This document shows positions 1 through 7,865 of a DNA stretch of 64,000 nt, one piece after another. Position numbers and translations under genes: made by a program. A model generated the notes under the pieces. The model worked only from the letters and a program-made list of their open reading frames with translations. It did no database searches and was not told where the DNA came from. How positions within the stretch are numbered: position 1 is the first letter of the stretch; each line of letters opens with the position of its first letter. The DNA is from Microcoleus sp. FACHB-1515 (lineage in GTDB: Bacteria; Cyanobacteriota; Cyanobacteriia; Elainellales; Elainellaceae): NCBI RefSeq assembly GCF_014696105.1, contig NZ_JACJPO010000077.1, positions 1 to 64,000 on the forward strand, written 5' to 3'.

Positions 1-129
1 TTTGTTGAGAATTCGGGTGGCGGTGGCGGTTCAGTGGCGGCTCCAATGGTGCGACAAGTCCTCGAAACTTACTTCAACGGCACTCAAGCGACTGGAGCAG
101 CGCAGGCTGAATCTATTGTTTCAGATTAG
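1..129 (+). CDS. mrdA: Penicillin-binding protein 2, C-terminal end (partial)
   Basis: Reading frame 1 is open from the first base to a TAG at 127-129 and encodes 42 residues. The stretch VENSGGGGGSVAAPMVRQVL matches the conserved C-terminal end of peptidoglycan transpeptidase PBP2, the elongation-specific enzyme of the rod complex, which has a Gly-rich loop followed by (V/A)AAP and an amphipathic helix. The catalytic Ser-X-X-Lys and Lys-Thr-Gly motifs lie outside the window. The gene is normally chromosomal, so its presence next to plasmid-type genes is notable. Identification rests on a short segment; another class B PBP is possible but less likely. Confidence 0.75.
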   Translation, partial: FVENSGGGGGSVAAPMVRQVLETYFNGTQATGAAQAESIVSD

Positions 130-171
130 TAGAGGACGGCTTCAGTTCGATCGAACTTTCGTTGTTTCCTC

Positions 172-1515
172 TTAGTTCATTGTAAAAAATTCTTCGCCAA
201 TAGAAGGATGAATGCCAATCATTTGATCAAGACGTGTTTTTGTCAGTCCAGCTTTCATTGCTAAAGCAACCATTTGAATAATTTCGCTAGCATACTCGCC
301 CATCATGTGAACTCCCAGGATTCGATCGGACGATGGATCAACGACTATCTTGAGAAATGTTGACTGCTTTGATTCTCCCATCAGATTAAATAGCGGCTGA
401 AATGTTTTGCGATAGCATTGAACAGCATTACCAAACTGATTGCGGGCTTGCGTTTCAGATAAGCCAACGGTTGCAGCTTCAGGTTGCGTTGAGACAACAG
501 CCGGAATACTTTCATCGCTTACGATGTGAGGTTGATTGCCAAACTCGGCGTCTGCAAAAGCGCGACCAGATGCGATCGCCACTGGCGTCCAGTGAGGGCG
601 AAGGGTACAATCACCGATCGCAAAAATATTTGGTTGTGAAGTGCGACTATAGGTATCGACTGCGATCGCATCTTGCTCAAGGCGGACACCCGCTTGCTCT
701 AGATTCAATCCGTCTAAATTGGGAATTCGCTTTTCGATCCACACCACAACGCTGGCGGAAATCGAACTGGAAGGATCGCTCGATAGCGTCAGCTTCACAC
801 AAGATTGTTGACGCTCAAGCCGTTGCACCTGAGATCGACAGATCAGTTGAACACCTGATTTAGAAAGCTCGGCTTGAATGGTGGCGCTCAAATCATCGTC
901 GTAGCCTGGAAGGATCTGATTTTCCAAGGTAATCAGCGTCACCTTTGGAACTAAAGCATTCATCATGCCCGCCGCCTTCACTGCAATGTGATTGCTGCCC
1001 ACGATGACAAGATGATCGGGTCGATCAGGAAGCTCCAACAATTCACGAGTTGTAATTGCCTGTTCACTACCGGAAAGATTCGGCTTCACCGCAGTTCCGC
1101 CGACTGCAATCAAAATTTTGTTGGCGGTGAGGCGATCGCCACCAATTTGCAGCGTGTGAGCATCAACAAACTGAGCATGACCCTCTAGCAGTTTGACCCT
1201 GGCTTTCTGCAGATGGTCTCGATGAACCTGACTTAGATGCTTAATGTGCTGAGCTTTAACCTTCATAAATTGAGACCAATCAAACTGACAAGAAACGCTT
1301 CCCCAACCGTACTCATCCGCATTCTGAAAAAACTGCATGAAGCTCGCGGCGTAGGCCATCAGTTTCTCAGGAATACAGCCGTGAACGACACAAGTACCAC
1401 CGACCTGATCGCGCTCAACGATCGCTACGTTTGCTCCATAACTAGCTGCTCGTTGAGCGGCAGCAAGGCCGCCTGGACCCGCTCCAATCACAACCAAATC
1501 ATAGTCAAAATTCAT
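172..1515 (-). CDS. Glutathione-reductase-like flavoprotein disulfide reductase with altered NADPH site
   Basis: This 447-residue protein has the size and order of glutathione reductase. It has an N-terminal FAD dinucleotide-binding motif GAGPGG (residues 11-16), redox-active Cys42 and Cys47 in GGTCVVHGCIPEK, a central FAD motif (FAIGDCT) and the C-terminal HPSIGEE that supplies the catalytic His-Glu base. The expected NADPH-binding GxGxIAxE reads GSNHIAVK (173-180), losing the second and third pattern residues and the Glu. The Arg pair that normally contacts the 2'-phosphate is also not visible. The fold and disulfide chemistry look intact, but nucleotide preference is doubtful. It is divergent from the copper ATPase gene, so a role in thiol or metal stress is plausible but inferred. 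Mercuric reductase is unlikely because the C-terminal Cys pair is absent. Confidence 0.8.
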   Translation of the reverse strand: MNFDYDLVVIGAGPGGLAAAQRAASYGANVAIVERDQVGGTCVVHGCIPEKLMAYAASFMQFFQNADEYGWGSVSCQFDWSQFMKVKAQHIKHLSQVHRDHLQKARVKLLEGHAQFVDAHTLQIGGDRLTANKILIAVGGTAVKPNLSGSEQAITTRELLELPDRPDHLVIVGSNHIAVKAAGMMNALVPKVTLITLENQILPGYDDDLSATIQAELSKSGVQLICRSQVQRLERQQSCVKLTLSSDPSSSISASVVVWIEKRIPNLDGLNLEQAGVRLEQDAIAVDTYSRTSQPNIFAIGDCTLRPHWTPVAIASGRAFADAEFGNQPHIVSDESIPAVVSTQPEAATVGLSETQARNQFGNAVQCYRKTFQPLFNLMGESKQSTFLKIVVDPSSDRILGVHMMGEYASEIIQMVALAMKAGLTKTRLDQMIGIHPSIGEEFFTMN

Positions 1516-1899
1516 AAGCTTACATTTATCCTTTATAGAAGAGAAGTAGGATTCTATTAATTATTTTTCAATTCAATTATGAAATTAGAATGAAATCAGT
1601 CGTATTAATGACAATCATGGTTTTTAACCTTCTTAGTTTGAGAAGGCAAGATTCTTACTTTGAAACAACGTAAAACGTCTTGAAATTTTTATCTTTCTCT
1701 TATTAAACTGCATAAGGTTTCAATAAAGCTGGATAGTTTCAATTTAGTATTGTGCTGTTAACATCTGCGCTTCGTTTGAAGAACGAATCAGAGTCCGATC
1801 GCAATTTCATCCTGATTTCACAATCGTCTGCGAAGCTAGTTGGTTGACTCCGTGTTATGGGTTCGATCGACTGTGTTTTGCCGCAAGGAAATTTTGTAA
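1516..1899. other. AT-rich divergent intergenic region
   Basis: No convincing gene lies here. The 384 bases separate the flavoprotein gene (minus) from the copper ATPase gene (plus) and must hold both promoters. The recognisable element is a CopR-like direct repeat at 1805-1821. A possible ribosome-binding AAGGAA precedes the ATG at 1900. Confidence 0.6.
1805..1821 (+). promoter_or_regulatory. CopR-like direct repeat upstream of copper ATPase gene
   Basis: The sequence TTTCAT, five bases, TTTCAC matches, with one mismatch, the TTTCAT-N5-TTTCAT direct repeat reported for the two-component copper response regulator CopR of Synechocystis. It lies 79 bases before the ATG of the CPH-type ATPase. 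The match is by eye, and no copRS genes are in the window, so regulation would be in trans. Confidence 0.45.
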
Positions 1900-3957
1900 A
1901 TGCAGCACGACCATCATCACAATCAGGGTGATCACGGTGCGAATGGTCATCATCCGCACCATTCCCCGCGTTCTCATGCATCTACTCACGCTGGACATGG
2001 CAATCACGCTGGACATGATCCCCAGATCTTTAAGCGGCGCTTTTTCATCTGCCTGCTCCTGACGCTGCCAATTCTTTACTTTGCGTCGCATTTTCAAGAC
2101 TGGTTTGGCTACCAAGCGATTCAGTTTCCAGGGGCGCAATGGGTCAGCCCAATTCTGTCGGCCATCATCTACTTTTACGGCGGCTGGGTGTTCCTGCGCG
2201 GTGCGTGGGGTGAACTGCACAGCAAGATTGGCATGATGACCTTGGTGGCACTGGCGATTACGGTGGCGTTTGTCTATAGCGTGGCCGTGTCGCTGGGGCT
2301 AGAGGGTGAACCGTTCTATTGGGAACTGGCAACCCTGGTAGACATCATGCTGCTGGGGCACTGGATTGAAATGGCCTCGGTGCAAGGAGCCAGTCGCGCT
2401 CTCGAAAATTTAGCCGAACTTGTGCCAGCCGTTGCCCATCGACTCAGCCAGGGGCAATCAGAAGATGTACCAGTGGGTGAACTGCGGCAGGGCGATCGCA
2501 TCTTGATTCGTCCGGGCGAACAGGTGCCGATCGATGGAGCAGTCGTCGAGGGTGCATCCAGCCTCAACGAAGCATTCCTCACTGGAGAATCGCGCCCCGT
2601 TCTCAAGCAGGTCAAAGATGAGGTGGTGGCGGGTTCGGTCAACAGCGAGGGGGCGTTGACGGTGGAAGTGACGCGCACAGGCGATCAAACCACGCTCAGC
2701 CAGATCATGCGGCTGGTGGAAGAGGCGCAGAACTCCCGCAGTCGCTATCAGGCACTCGCCGACCAGATTGCCTACTGGCTAACGCTGGTGGCGATCGCGG
2801 TTGGTACACTCACGCTCATCGTCTGGCTCGCGGTCGGTGGCGGTTTGGTGTTTGCCGTCAATCGCGCCGTAACCGTTCTGGTGATTGCCTGTCCTCATGC
2901 GCTGGGATTGGCAATTCCCCTGGTGATCGTCAATGCCACCGCCATGTCTGCCAAACACGGCATTCTCGTTCGCAGCCGCGAGGCGTTTGAGCGGGCGAGG
3001 AACATCAAAGCGATCGCCTTTGACAAAACTGGAACCCTGACTGAGGGCAAGTTTGGTGTTCAGCGCATTTTTGTCGAAGGAATTGACGAGTCAAACGCGA
3101 TCGCCATTGCTGCCGCCCTCGAATCGCGATCCGAACATCCACTGGCACAAGCGATCGTGCAGGCCGCCGCTGATCGAAGGCTTACGCCTCCCCAAGCGGA
3201 TAACTTTCAATCCGTGACGGGTAAAGGCGTCGAGGGATCGATCGCGGGCAAGCGCTATCGCGTCGGGCGACCGGAATGGGTGGAGGAACTGCACCTCGAC
3301 TTTCAGCCGCGTCTGCGATCAGGCTTGCAGCAGATCGAAGTGCAGGGTGCAAGTGCGATCGCGCTGTTCGATGAGGCGCGGATGCTGGCGCTGTTTGGAC
3401 TCGCCGATCAGGTGCGACAATCCGCCCGTGAAGCGGTCGCGCAACTGCGGAAGATGGGCGTGGACGTGGTGATGATTACCGGAGATGCCGAAGCCGTCGC
3501 GAAAACGGTCGCGGCAGAGCTAGGGATCAATCAATACTTTGCTCGTGTCCTACCACAAGACAAAGCCGCGCTGATTACGAAACTCAAGCGCGATCGCCCC
3601 ACTGCCTTTGTCGGTGACGGCATCAACGACGCGCCTGCCCTGACTGAGGCTGATTTAGGACTGGCGATCGGGGCGGGAACGAATGTGGCGATCGAATCGG
3701 CAGATCTTGTTTTGGTCAACAGTAATCCGCTTGATGCCGTCTACGCGCTCAAGCTAGCGAAAGCCACCTACGACAAGATGATCCAAAACTTGTTTTGGGC
3801 AACGGGCTACAACGTGATCGCGATCCCGCTGGCTGCGGGCGTTGCGGCTCCGCTGGGTATTCTGCTGTCGCCTGCGATCGGAGCCGTGCTGATGAGCCTC
3901 TCGACGGTGATCGTCTCAATCAATGCCGTGCTGCTGCGGCGCGTTCGGCTGACCTAG
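1900..3957 (+). CDS. copB: Copper-translocating P-type ATPase, CopB-like (CPH type)
   Basis: This 685-residue P1B ATPase has a His-rich cytosolic N-terminus (about 15 His in the first 40 residues) and no CxxC metal-binding domain. It then has membrane helices, the actuator TGES (228-231), the transmembrane metal motif CPH (331-333), phosphorylated Asp375 in DKTGT, SEHP (411-414) and hinge GDGINDAP (572-579). CPH rather than CPC, with a His-rich N-terminus, is the P1B-3 signature associated with Cu/Ag efflux. The full set of motifs indicates an intact pump in the inner membrane. The next gene encodes a DUF305 periplasmic copper-binding-type lipoprotein, and a CopR-like repeat lies upstream, both consistent with copper detoxification. 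Confidence 0.9.
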   Translation: MQHDHHHNQGDHGANGHHPHHSPRSHASTHAGHGNHAGHDPQIFKRRFFICLLLTLPILYFASHFQDWFGYQAIQFPGAQWVSPILSAIIYFYGGWVFLRGAWGELHSKIGMMTLVALAITVAFVYSVAVSLGLEGEPFYWELATLVDIMLLGHWIEMASVQGASRALENLAELVPAVAHRLSQGQSEDVPVGELRQGDRILIRPGEQVPIDGAVVEGASSLNEAFLTGESRPVLKQVKDEVVAGSVNSEGALTVEVTRTGDQTTLSQIMRLVEEAQNSRSRYQALADQIAYWLTLVAIAVGTLTLIVWLAVGGGLVFAVNRAVTVLVIACPHALGLAIPLVIVNATAMSAKHGILVRSREAFERARNIKAIAFDKTGTLTEGKFGVQRIFVEGIDESNAIAIAAALESRSEHPLAQAIVQAAADRRLTPPQADNFQSVTGKGVEGSIAGKRYRVGRPEWVEELHLDFQPRLRSGLQQIEVQGASAIALFDEARMLALFGLADQVRQSAREAVAQLRKMGVDVVMITGDAEAVAKTVAAELGINQYFARVLPQDKAALITKLKRDRPTAFVGDGINDAPALTEADLGLAIGAGTNVAIESADLVLVNSNPLDAVYALKLAKATYDKMIQNLFWATGYNVIAIPLAAGVAAPLGILLSPAIGAVLMSLSTVIVSINAVLLRRVRLT

Positions 3958-3966
3958 TGCCTCCCC

Positions 3967-3998
3967 TTGACACTCCAGCCGACTGGAGAATCTAGCAT
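3967..3998 (+). promoter_or_regulatory. MerR-family-type promoter before DUF305 gene
   Basis: A -35 box TTGACA (3967-3972) and a -10 box TAGCAT (3993-3998) are separated by 20 bp instead of the usual 17. Between them is a perfect dyad CTCCAG-ccga-CTGGAG (3973-3988). Overlong spacing with a dyad between the boxes is the hallmark of promoters activated by MerR-family metal sensors such as CueR or ZntR. The dyad differs from the CoaR site at 9004-9025, so a different MerR-type regulator, not encoded here, is inferred. Confidence 0.6.
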
Positions 3999-4033
3999 GA
4001 ATTGTAACAACGAGTACACAACCTGACAAAATC

Positions 4034-4753
4034 ATGAAACTGAGAAACCCCCTATTGGCGATCGTCTTCACTGGCGCTTTGGCGTTGACCGCTTGCGCGG
4101 GTCAATCCACGACGCAATCGACCACTGAAGGCCAATCGCCCACGACTGAAACGGCGCAAAGTCCAGGAATGTCATCCATGCCTGGAATGAATCATGGCGG
4201 TCAATCACCAATGGCAGGCATGGATCACGGCTCGATGGGGTCGATGAGCATGGACTTGGGGCCAAAAAACGAAACGTTTGATTTGCGCTTCATCGACGGC
4301 ATGATCCCGCACCATGAGGGCGCGGTAGTGATGGCGCAAGAAGCGCTGCAAAAATCGAATCGCCCGGAAATCAAGCAGTTGGCTCAAGAAATCATCGATG
4401 CTCAAGAGCGCGAAATTGCTGAACTTAAATCTTGGCGACAATCTTGGTATCCGGACGCTCCGACTGAACCCGTCATGTTCGACGCCCAGATGGGGCACGA
4501 TATGCCGATGTCCCAGGAAATGGAAGCGAGCATGAGGATGGAGGGCAGCTTGGGTGCCGCCGATGACCAGTTCGATCTGCGCTTCATTAATGCGATGGTT
4601 CCACACCACGAGGGCGCTGTAACGATGGCGCAGCAGGCATTGCAAAACAGCGATCGCCCGGAAATTAAGCAGCTAGCGCAGAGCATCATCGACAGCCAGC
4701 AGCAAGAGATCAACCAGATGAAGCAGTGGAAGCAGCAGTGGTACAACCAGTAA
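4034..4753 (+). CDS. DUF305 two-repeat lipoprotein, CopM-like
   Basis: The 239-residue product begins with a lipoprotein signal peptide ending in LTAC (Cys21), followed by a Met/His-rich linker with repeated MxGMxHG motifs (residues 46-74). Two tandem DUF305 units follow. Each starts FDLRFI and carries PHHEGAV (HH at 93-94 and 191-192), then EIKQLAQ and a Trp-rich end. Met and His clusters suit copper binding, and DUF305 proteins such as Synechocystis CopM act as exported copper chaperones. The two repeats are very similar, pointing to an internal duplication. It follows the copper ATPase gene but has its own MerR-type promoter. Function is inferred from family and context. Confidence 0.8.
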   Translation: MKLRNPLLAIVFTGALALTACAGQSTTQSTTEGQSPTTETAQSPGMSSMPGMNHGGQSPMAGMDHGSMGSMSMDLGPKNETFDLRFIDGMIPHHEGAVVMAQEALQKSNRPEIKQLAQEIIDAQEREIAELKSWRQSWYPDAPTEPVMFDAQMGHDMPMSQEMEASMRMEGSLGAADDQFDLRFINAMVPHHEGAVTMAQQALQNSDRPEIKQLAQSIIDSQQQEINQMKQWKQQWYNQ

Positions 4754-4836
4754 GCCGCGATTGCTCACCCTAGCTTCAGCGCCCCAGTGTAGCCTGTCTG
4801 CACTGGGGCAATCCTGCCCGAACTCATCTGCATCTC

Positions 4837-5610
4837 ATGACCACTCAATCCCTCAAATCCTTCAAGCTAAGTCGATCGAAGGTCTTAACCAACTGGCTGA
4901 CGATCGTGGCGATCACCGCCTGGGGCTTGCTGATGTTCAAATATCGCCTCACCGGAGAACTCGCCTTACTGGTGCATCCCCGGTTCTTTGGAATTGTGGT
5001 GGGCACGGGACTGGCGCTGCTGGTGATCAGCGGCGTTAAAACTCGACAACTGCTGCAAAGGCGATCGTTTCCAACTGCTCCGCACACCACCTCACTGCCC
5101 GCAGGTTTCGCTAGCGGACTCTTGGCGGCAACGGCACTGCTCGGACTGCTGACGGCTCCGCAAGTGCTGGGCAGTGCAGCGGCAACGCAGCAAGGCATTA
5201 CCGAAGCGCTGATTTCAACGCGCATTCAGCCGCAGGCGTTTCGGGGTACGGTCAACTCGGAGGAGCGAACCATTTTGCAGTGGGCAAGAACGCTCACCGT
5301 CTACCCAGAACCGGATATGTACGCAGGGCAAAAGGCAAAAGTGCAAGGCTTTGTCGTCCATTCTCCCAACTTGCCAGACCACTATTTTGCAATTACTCGC
5401 TTCGTGATTGCCCATTGTGCGCTGGATGCCTATCCGGTCGGCATGATTGTCAAACTCAACGAAAGTCGTCAAGCTTATGCGCCCGACACTTGGCTTGAAG
5501 TGCGCGGTGATTTGATGACCGAAACCTTTAACGGCCAGCGCGAACTGGTGATTCAGGCGCGATCGCTCACGCCAATTCCTCAACCGAAGGAGCCTTACGA
5601 ATACAACTAA
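4837..5610 (+). CDS. TIGR03943 / DUF1980 family membrane-associated protein
   Basis: The 257-residue product has three hydrophobic segments near the N-terminus (about residues 20-35, 48-66 and 90-115). They are followed by a soluble domain with KVQGFVVHSPNLPDHYFAITRFVIAHCALDAYPVGM, arranged as in the TIGR03943 family. These proteins are usually encoded beside a DUF318/YraQ-type permease and called its subunit; no such permease is in this window. The position after copper genes hints at metal export or periplasmic function, but the family has no firm biochemical role. Confidence 0.7.
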   Translation: MTTQSLKSFKLSRSKVLTNWLTIVAITAWGLLMFKYRLTGELALLVHPRFFGIVVGTGLALLVISGVKTRQLLQRRSFPTAPHTTSLPAGFASGLLAATALLGLLTAPQVLGSAAATQQGITEALISTRIQPQAFRGTVNSEERTILQWARTLTVYPEPDMYAGQKAKVQGFVVHSPNLPDHYFAITRFVIAHCALDAYPVGMIVKLNESRQAYAPDTWLEVRGDLMTETFNGQRELVIQARSLTPIPQPKEPYEYN

Positions 5611-5648
5611 GCTGCACTTTATTTCTCTCAAGATTTACGAGTAACCCC

Positions 5649-5921
5649 GTGAAGTTTGATGCTCGAATTCCAATGAAGATTCCACCCAGACCACCGCATT
5701 CGCCTCTACAAGATTCCATCCTCGCGCTGCTGCAAGAAGCTCCTCGAACCAAGCAGGAGCTAAGTGAAATTTTGGATCGTCCCGCCTCCAGAATCACCAG
5801 AGCTTTGCGCTCCCTGCTTGTCTACGAAAAAATTGAGCAGCAGATTGGTCAGGAAATGCGCTATCGATTGCCCGCTTCAAATTCTTCTGAAACTGTTTCT
5901 TCGGTCAGTAAATTACCGTAA
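5649..5921 (+). CDS. Small winged-helix DNA-binding-like protein
   Basis: The product has 90 residues from a GTG start; an ATG at 5673 is an alternative. Residues about 18-75 (SILALLQEAPRTKQELSEILDRPASRITRALRSLL followed by a beta-wing-like end) resemble a compact winged helix, as in small MarR/ArsR-like regulators. It begins 38 bases after the TIGR03943 gene and could be co-transcribed. No metal-binding Cys or His cluster is seen. Target unknown. Confidence 0.6.
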   Translation: MKFDARIPMKIPPRPPHSPLQDSILALLQEAPRTKQELSEILDRPASRITRALRSLLVYEKIEQQIGQEMRYRLPASNSSETVSSVSKLP

Positions 5922-5988
5922 TTCTCCTGAATCAATTAACAGATTCACAGCGATCGCGATCGACTGATTTCACTACAAAGCAAAACAA

Positions 5989-6123
5989 ATGCAAACAGAT
6001 CAAATTCTCGCAGTAATGATGATTACCGCTCTAATTCTCTTCGCGGGTTACGCAATCTCGCGAGTCGATACTTGTCGGCAACAGGGAAACAAAACTATCC
6101 TTTGCGCGATCGGTTTTGAATAG
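5989..6123 (+). CDS. Possible 44-residue single-helix membrane peptide
   Basis: The ORF starts at ATG 5989 and stops at TAG 6121-6123. The product has one hydrophobic segment (residues 6-23), then a short polar tail with two Cys (28 and 39). It has no obvious ribosome-binding site and no recognised family. It sits in the 345-base space between the winged-helix gene and the MFS gene. It could be a small membrane protein or a chance ORF. Confidence 0.3.
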   Translation: MQTDQILAVMMITALILFAGYAISRVDTCRQQGNKTILCAIGFE

Positions 6124-6266
6124 ATTCTTGCAGTTGCACTGTTGCTGAGGGCAGAGCATAAAACGCTCGTTGGGATTAGCTGGTCTCCTAATTCAGCATT
6201 AGCCTAGAAACAACAACCTAATGTCGTAATGTGCCACAACTTCACAACTGCGTTATTAACAACAGA

Positions 6267-7646
6267 TTATCTATGCCCGTGATGATGCATCTCAGCATAG
6301 AGATGAACATGACGAAAGGCGGCATGTTGATGAGGATGCGTGTGCGGCTCACTTGCTAAGATGCCGGGATGATGTTTGTGCTGATGAGACTCATCGTGAC
6401 GATGCTCGTGATCGTGCCAGTAGCTTTCATGCCGATGGACTGGCTCCGGATGTGAAAGCGTCAGTTGGACAGTGACGAGAAGAACCAAGCCGATCAAGCT
6501 ACCGTAGAAAAACATTTGAGTGGGCTGATGACTGCCGAGCCAGCCCGCGATCGGATAGGCGAACGCCCACCACAAATGACTCCAGGCAAAATGTGCTCCA
6601 TACACTCGCCCTTGGAATTCGGTGGGAATGCGATCGGCAATCAAGGTTTGCGTCGGCAAATTCACCCAGGATTGTCCTACTCCCGCCATGAGCCAAAGCA
6701 GCATTAACGGAACCAGACCCGCAGAGTTTGCAGGCAGCAACGCCAAGGAAATCAGAGCCGCACCCACGCCGATAAACGTTGTTCTGGCAAAGCGCTGGTT
6801 GAAGTTGCCAAAGGCGATCGAGGCCAAAGTTGCCCCAATCCCAAAGACGGCCATTACCCAGCCGTACTCGACCTTGCCCAGCGCCAAAGTTCCCTGCACA
6901 TAGCCAACGGTGTTCACCAAGATTTGAGCGCCTGTGATTGATGCGACAAGCTGCATCGCCAGCGCATATCGAATCGGCGCGTCTGCAAACAGGCGAGTGG
7001 TTCCCGCCTTGATGTCCTGGAGTGTTCTGCTGACTGTTCTAACAGACTGGCGGTTCTGGTCGATCCTCAGTTCTCCAGGCAGCGTCACGAGCAGCATTGC
7101 GGCCACAAGAAACGACAGCGCATCGAGAAAAAAGACCTGCCTTGCGCCAATGAAGGCGGCAACCGCACCCGCCAGTCCTGGCCCCAAGACGCCCAGCAGT
7201 TGAAACGTCGCGCTGGACAGGGCGATCGCCTGTGGATACTCGGCACTCCCCGTCACTAGAGGAATGGTTGCCGTATAGGTAGGTGTGAAGAAGGCGTAGA
7301 AAACGTTGAGTGCCAAGACGATCGCGTAAATCTGCCATACCTGACTAACGAACAGCAGCAGGCTGACAATCAGCATTCGCGCCAGATGCGTGACGACCAT
7401 GATGCGTTTGCGATCAAAGCGATCGGCGATCGCGCCTGCCAGGGGTGACAGCAGCACAAACGCCGACACGCGCAACGTGAGTGCGCCTGAGAGAACAATG
7501 CCTGAATCTTTGCCCGCCAATTCAAACGCGAGCAGAGCTAGTCCCACCCAAGTCAACGCATCGCCAATCAGGTTTGTTGTTTGAGCCGCATACAGCCTTG
7601 CAAATGTGGGATTTCTTAAGCTGTGAAAAAGTGAAAAGGTGTTCAT
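6267..7646 (-). CDS. nrsD: MFS metal exporter with His-rich tail, NrsD-like
   Basis: The product has 459 residues from the ATG at 7646, which is preceded by a good GAGGAGG ribosome-binding site ten bases upstream; a start at 7712 lacks this support. Twelve hydrophobic segments and the loop GAIADRFDRKR after helix 2 are standard for major facilitator exporters. The last 60 residues are extremely His-rich (HDHEHRHDESHQHKHH and HTHPHQHAAFRHVH), the arrangement of the Synechocystis nickel exporter NrsD. Nickel export from the cytoplasm is the likely role, with cobalt possible. Two CsoR/InrS-like operators lie in the upstream region, and NrsD is known to be controlled by InrS, which agrees. Confidence 0.8.
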   Translation of the reverse strand: MNTFSLFHSLRNPTFARLYAAQTTNLIGDALTWVGLALLAFELAGKDSGIVLSGALTLRVSAFVLLSPLAGAIADRFDRKRIMVVTHLARMLIVSLLLFVSQVWQIYAIVLALNVFYAFFTPTYTATIPLVTGSAEYPQAIALSSATFQLLGVLGPGLAGAVAAFIGARQVFFLDALSFLVAAMLLVTLPGELRIDQNRQSVRTVSRTLQDIKAGTTRLFADAPIRYALAMQLVASITGAQILVNTVGYVQGTLALGKVEYGWVMAVFGIGATLASIAFGNFNQRFARTTFIGVGAALISLALLPANSAGLVPLMLLWLMAGVGQSWVNLPTQTLIADRIPTEFQGRVYGAHFAWSHLWWAFAYPIAGWLGSHQPTQMFFYGSLIGLVLLVTVQLTLSHPEPVHRHESYWHDHEHRHDESHQHKHHPGILASEPHTHPHQHAAFRHVHLYAEMHHHGHR

Positions 7647-7730
7647 CTGGAACTGCCTCCTCGAAGACGAGTTAGCGCTAGAAGGTAGGGGGATACATAC
7701 AGAATAGTTCAAGCAAAGCTATTTCAGACA

Positions 7731-7750
7731 TATCCCATAGGGGGGCATAT
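7731..7750. promoter_or_regulatory. CsoR/InrS-type operator 1
   Basis: TATCCCATAGGGGGGCATA is a GC-tract flanked by TA/AT arms, the form bound by CsoR/RcnR/InrS copper or nickel sensors. It lies about 85 bases upstream of the nrsD-like start. No CsoR-family gene is in the window. Confidence 0.5.
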
Positions 7751-7803
7751 TTATTTAGCTTCTGAATTGCTCCAATGAAAGACCGCTTAGGAGCAAAGTA
7801 TTT

Positions 7804-7822
7804 TATGCCCCAGGGGGGTATT
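7804..7822. promoter_or_regulatory. CsoR/InrS-type operator 2
   Basis: TATGCCCCAGGGGGGTATT is a second, more symmetric GC-tract operator with a TAT/ATA-like flank. It lies between the nrsD-like gene (minus) and the 3' end of coaR, 54 bp after the first site ends. Together the pair suggests cooperative repression of nrsD. Confidence 0.5.
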
Positions 7823-7865
7823 GCAGCGATCGCCAAGCTGAACCATTTTGCTGCTCGGTAATTGA

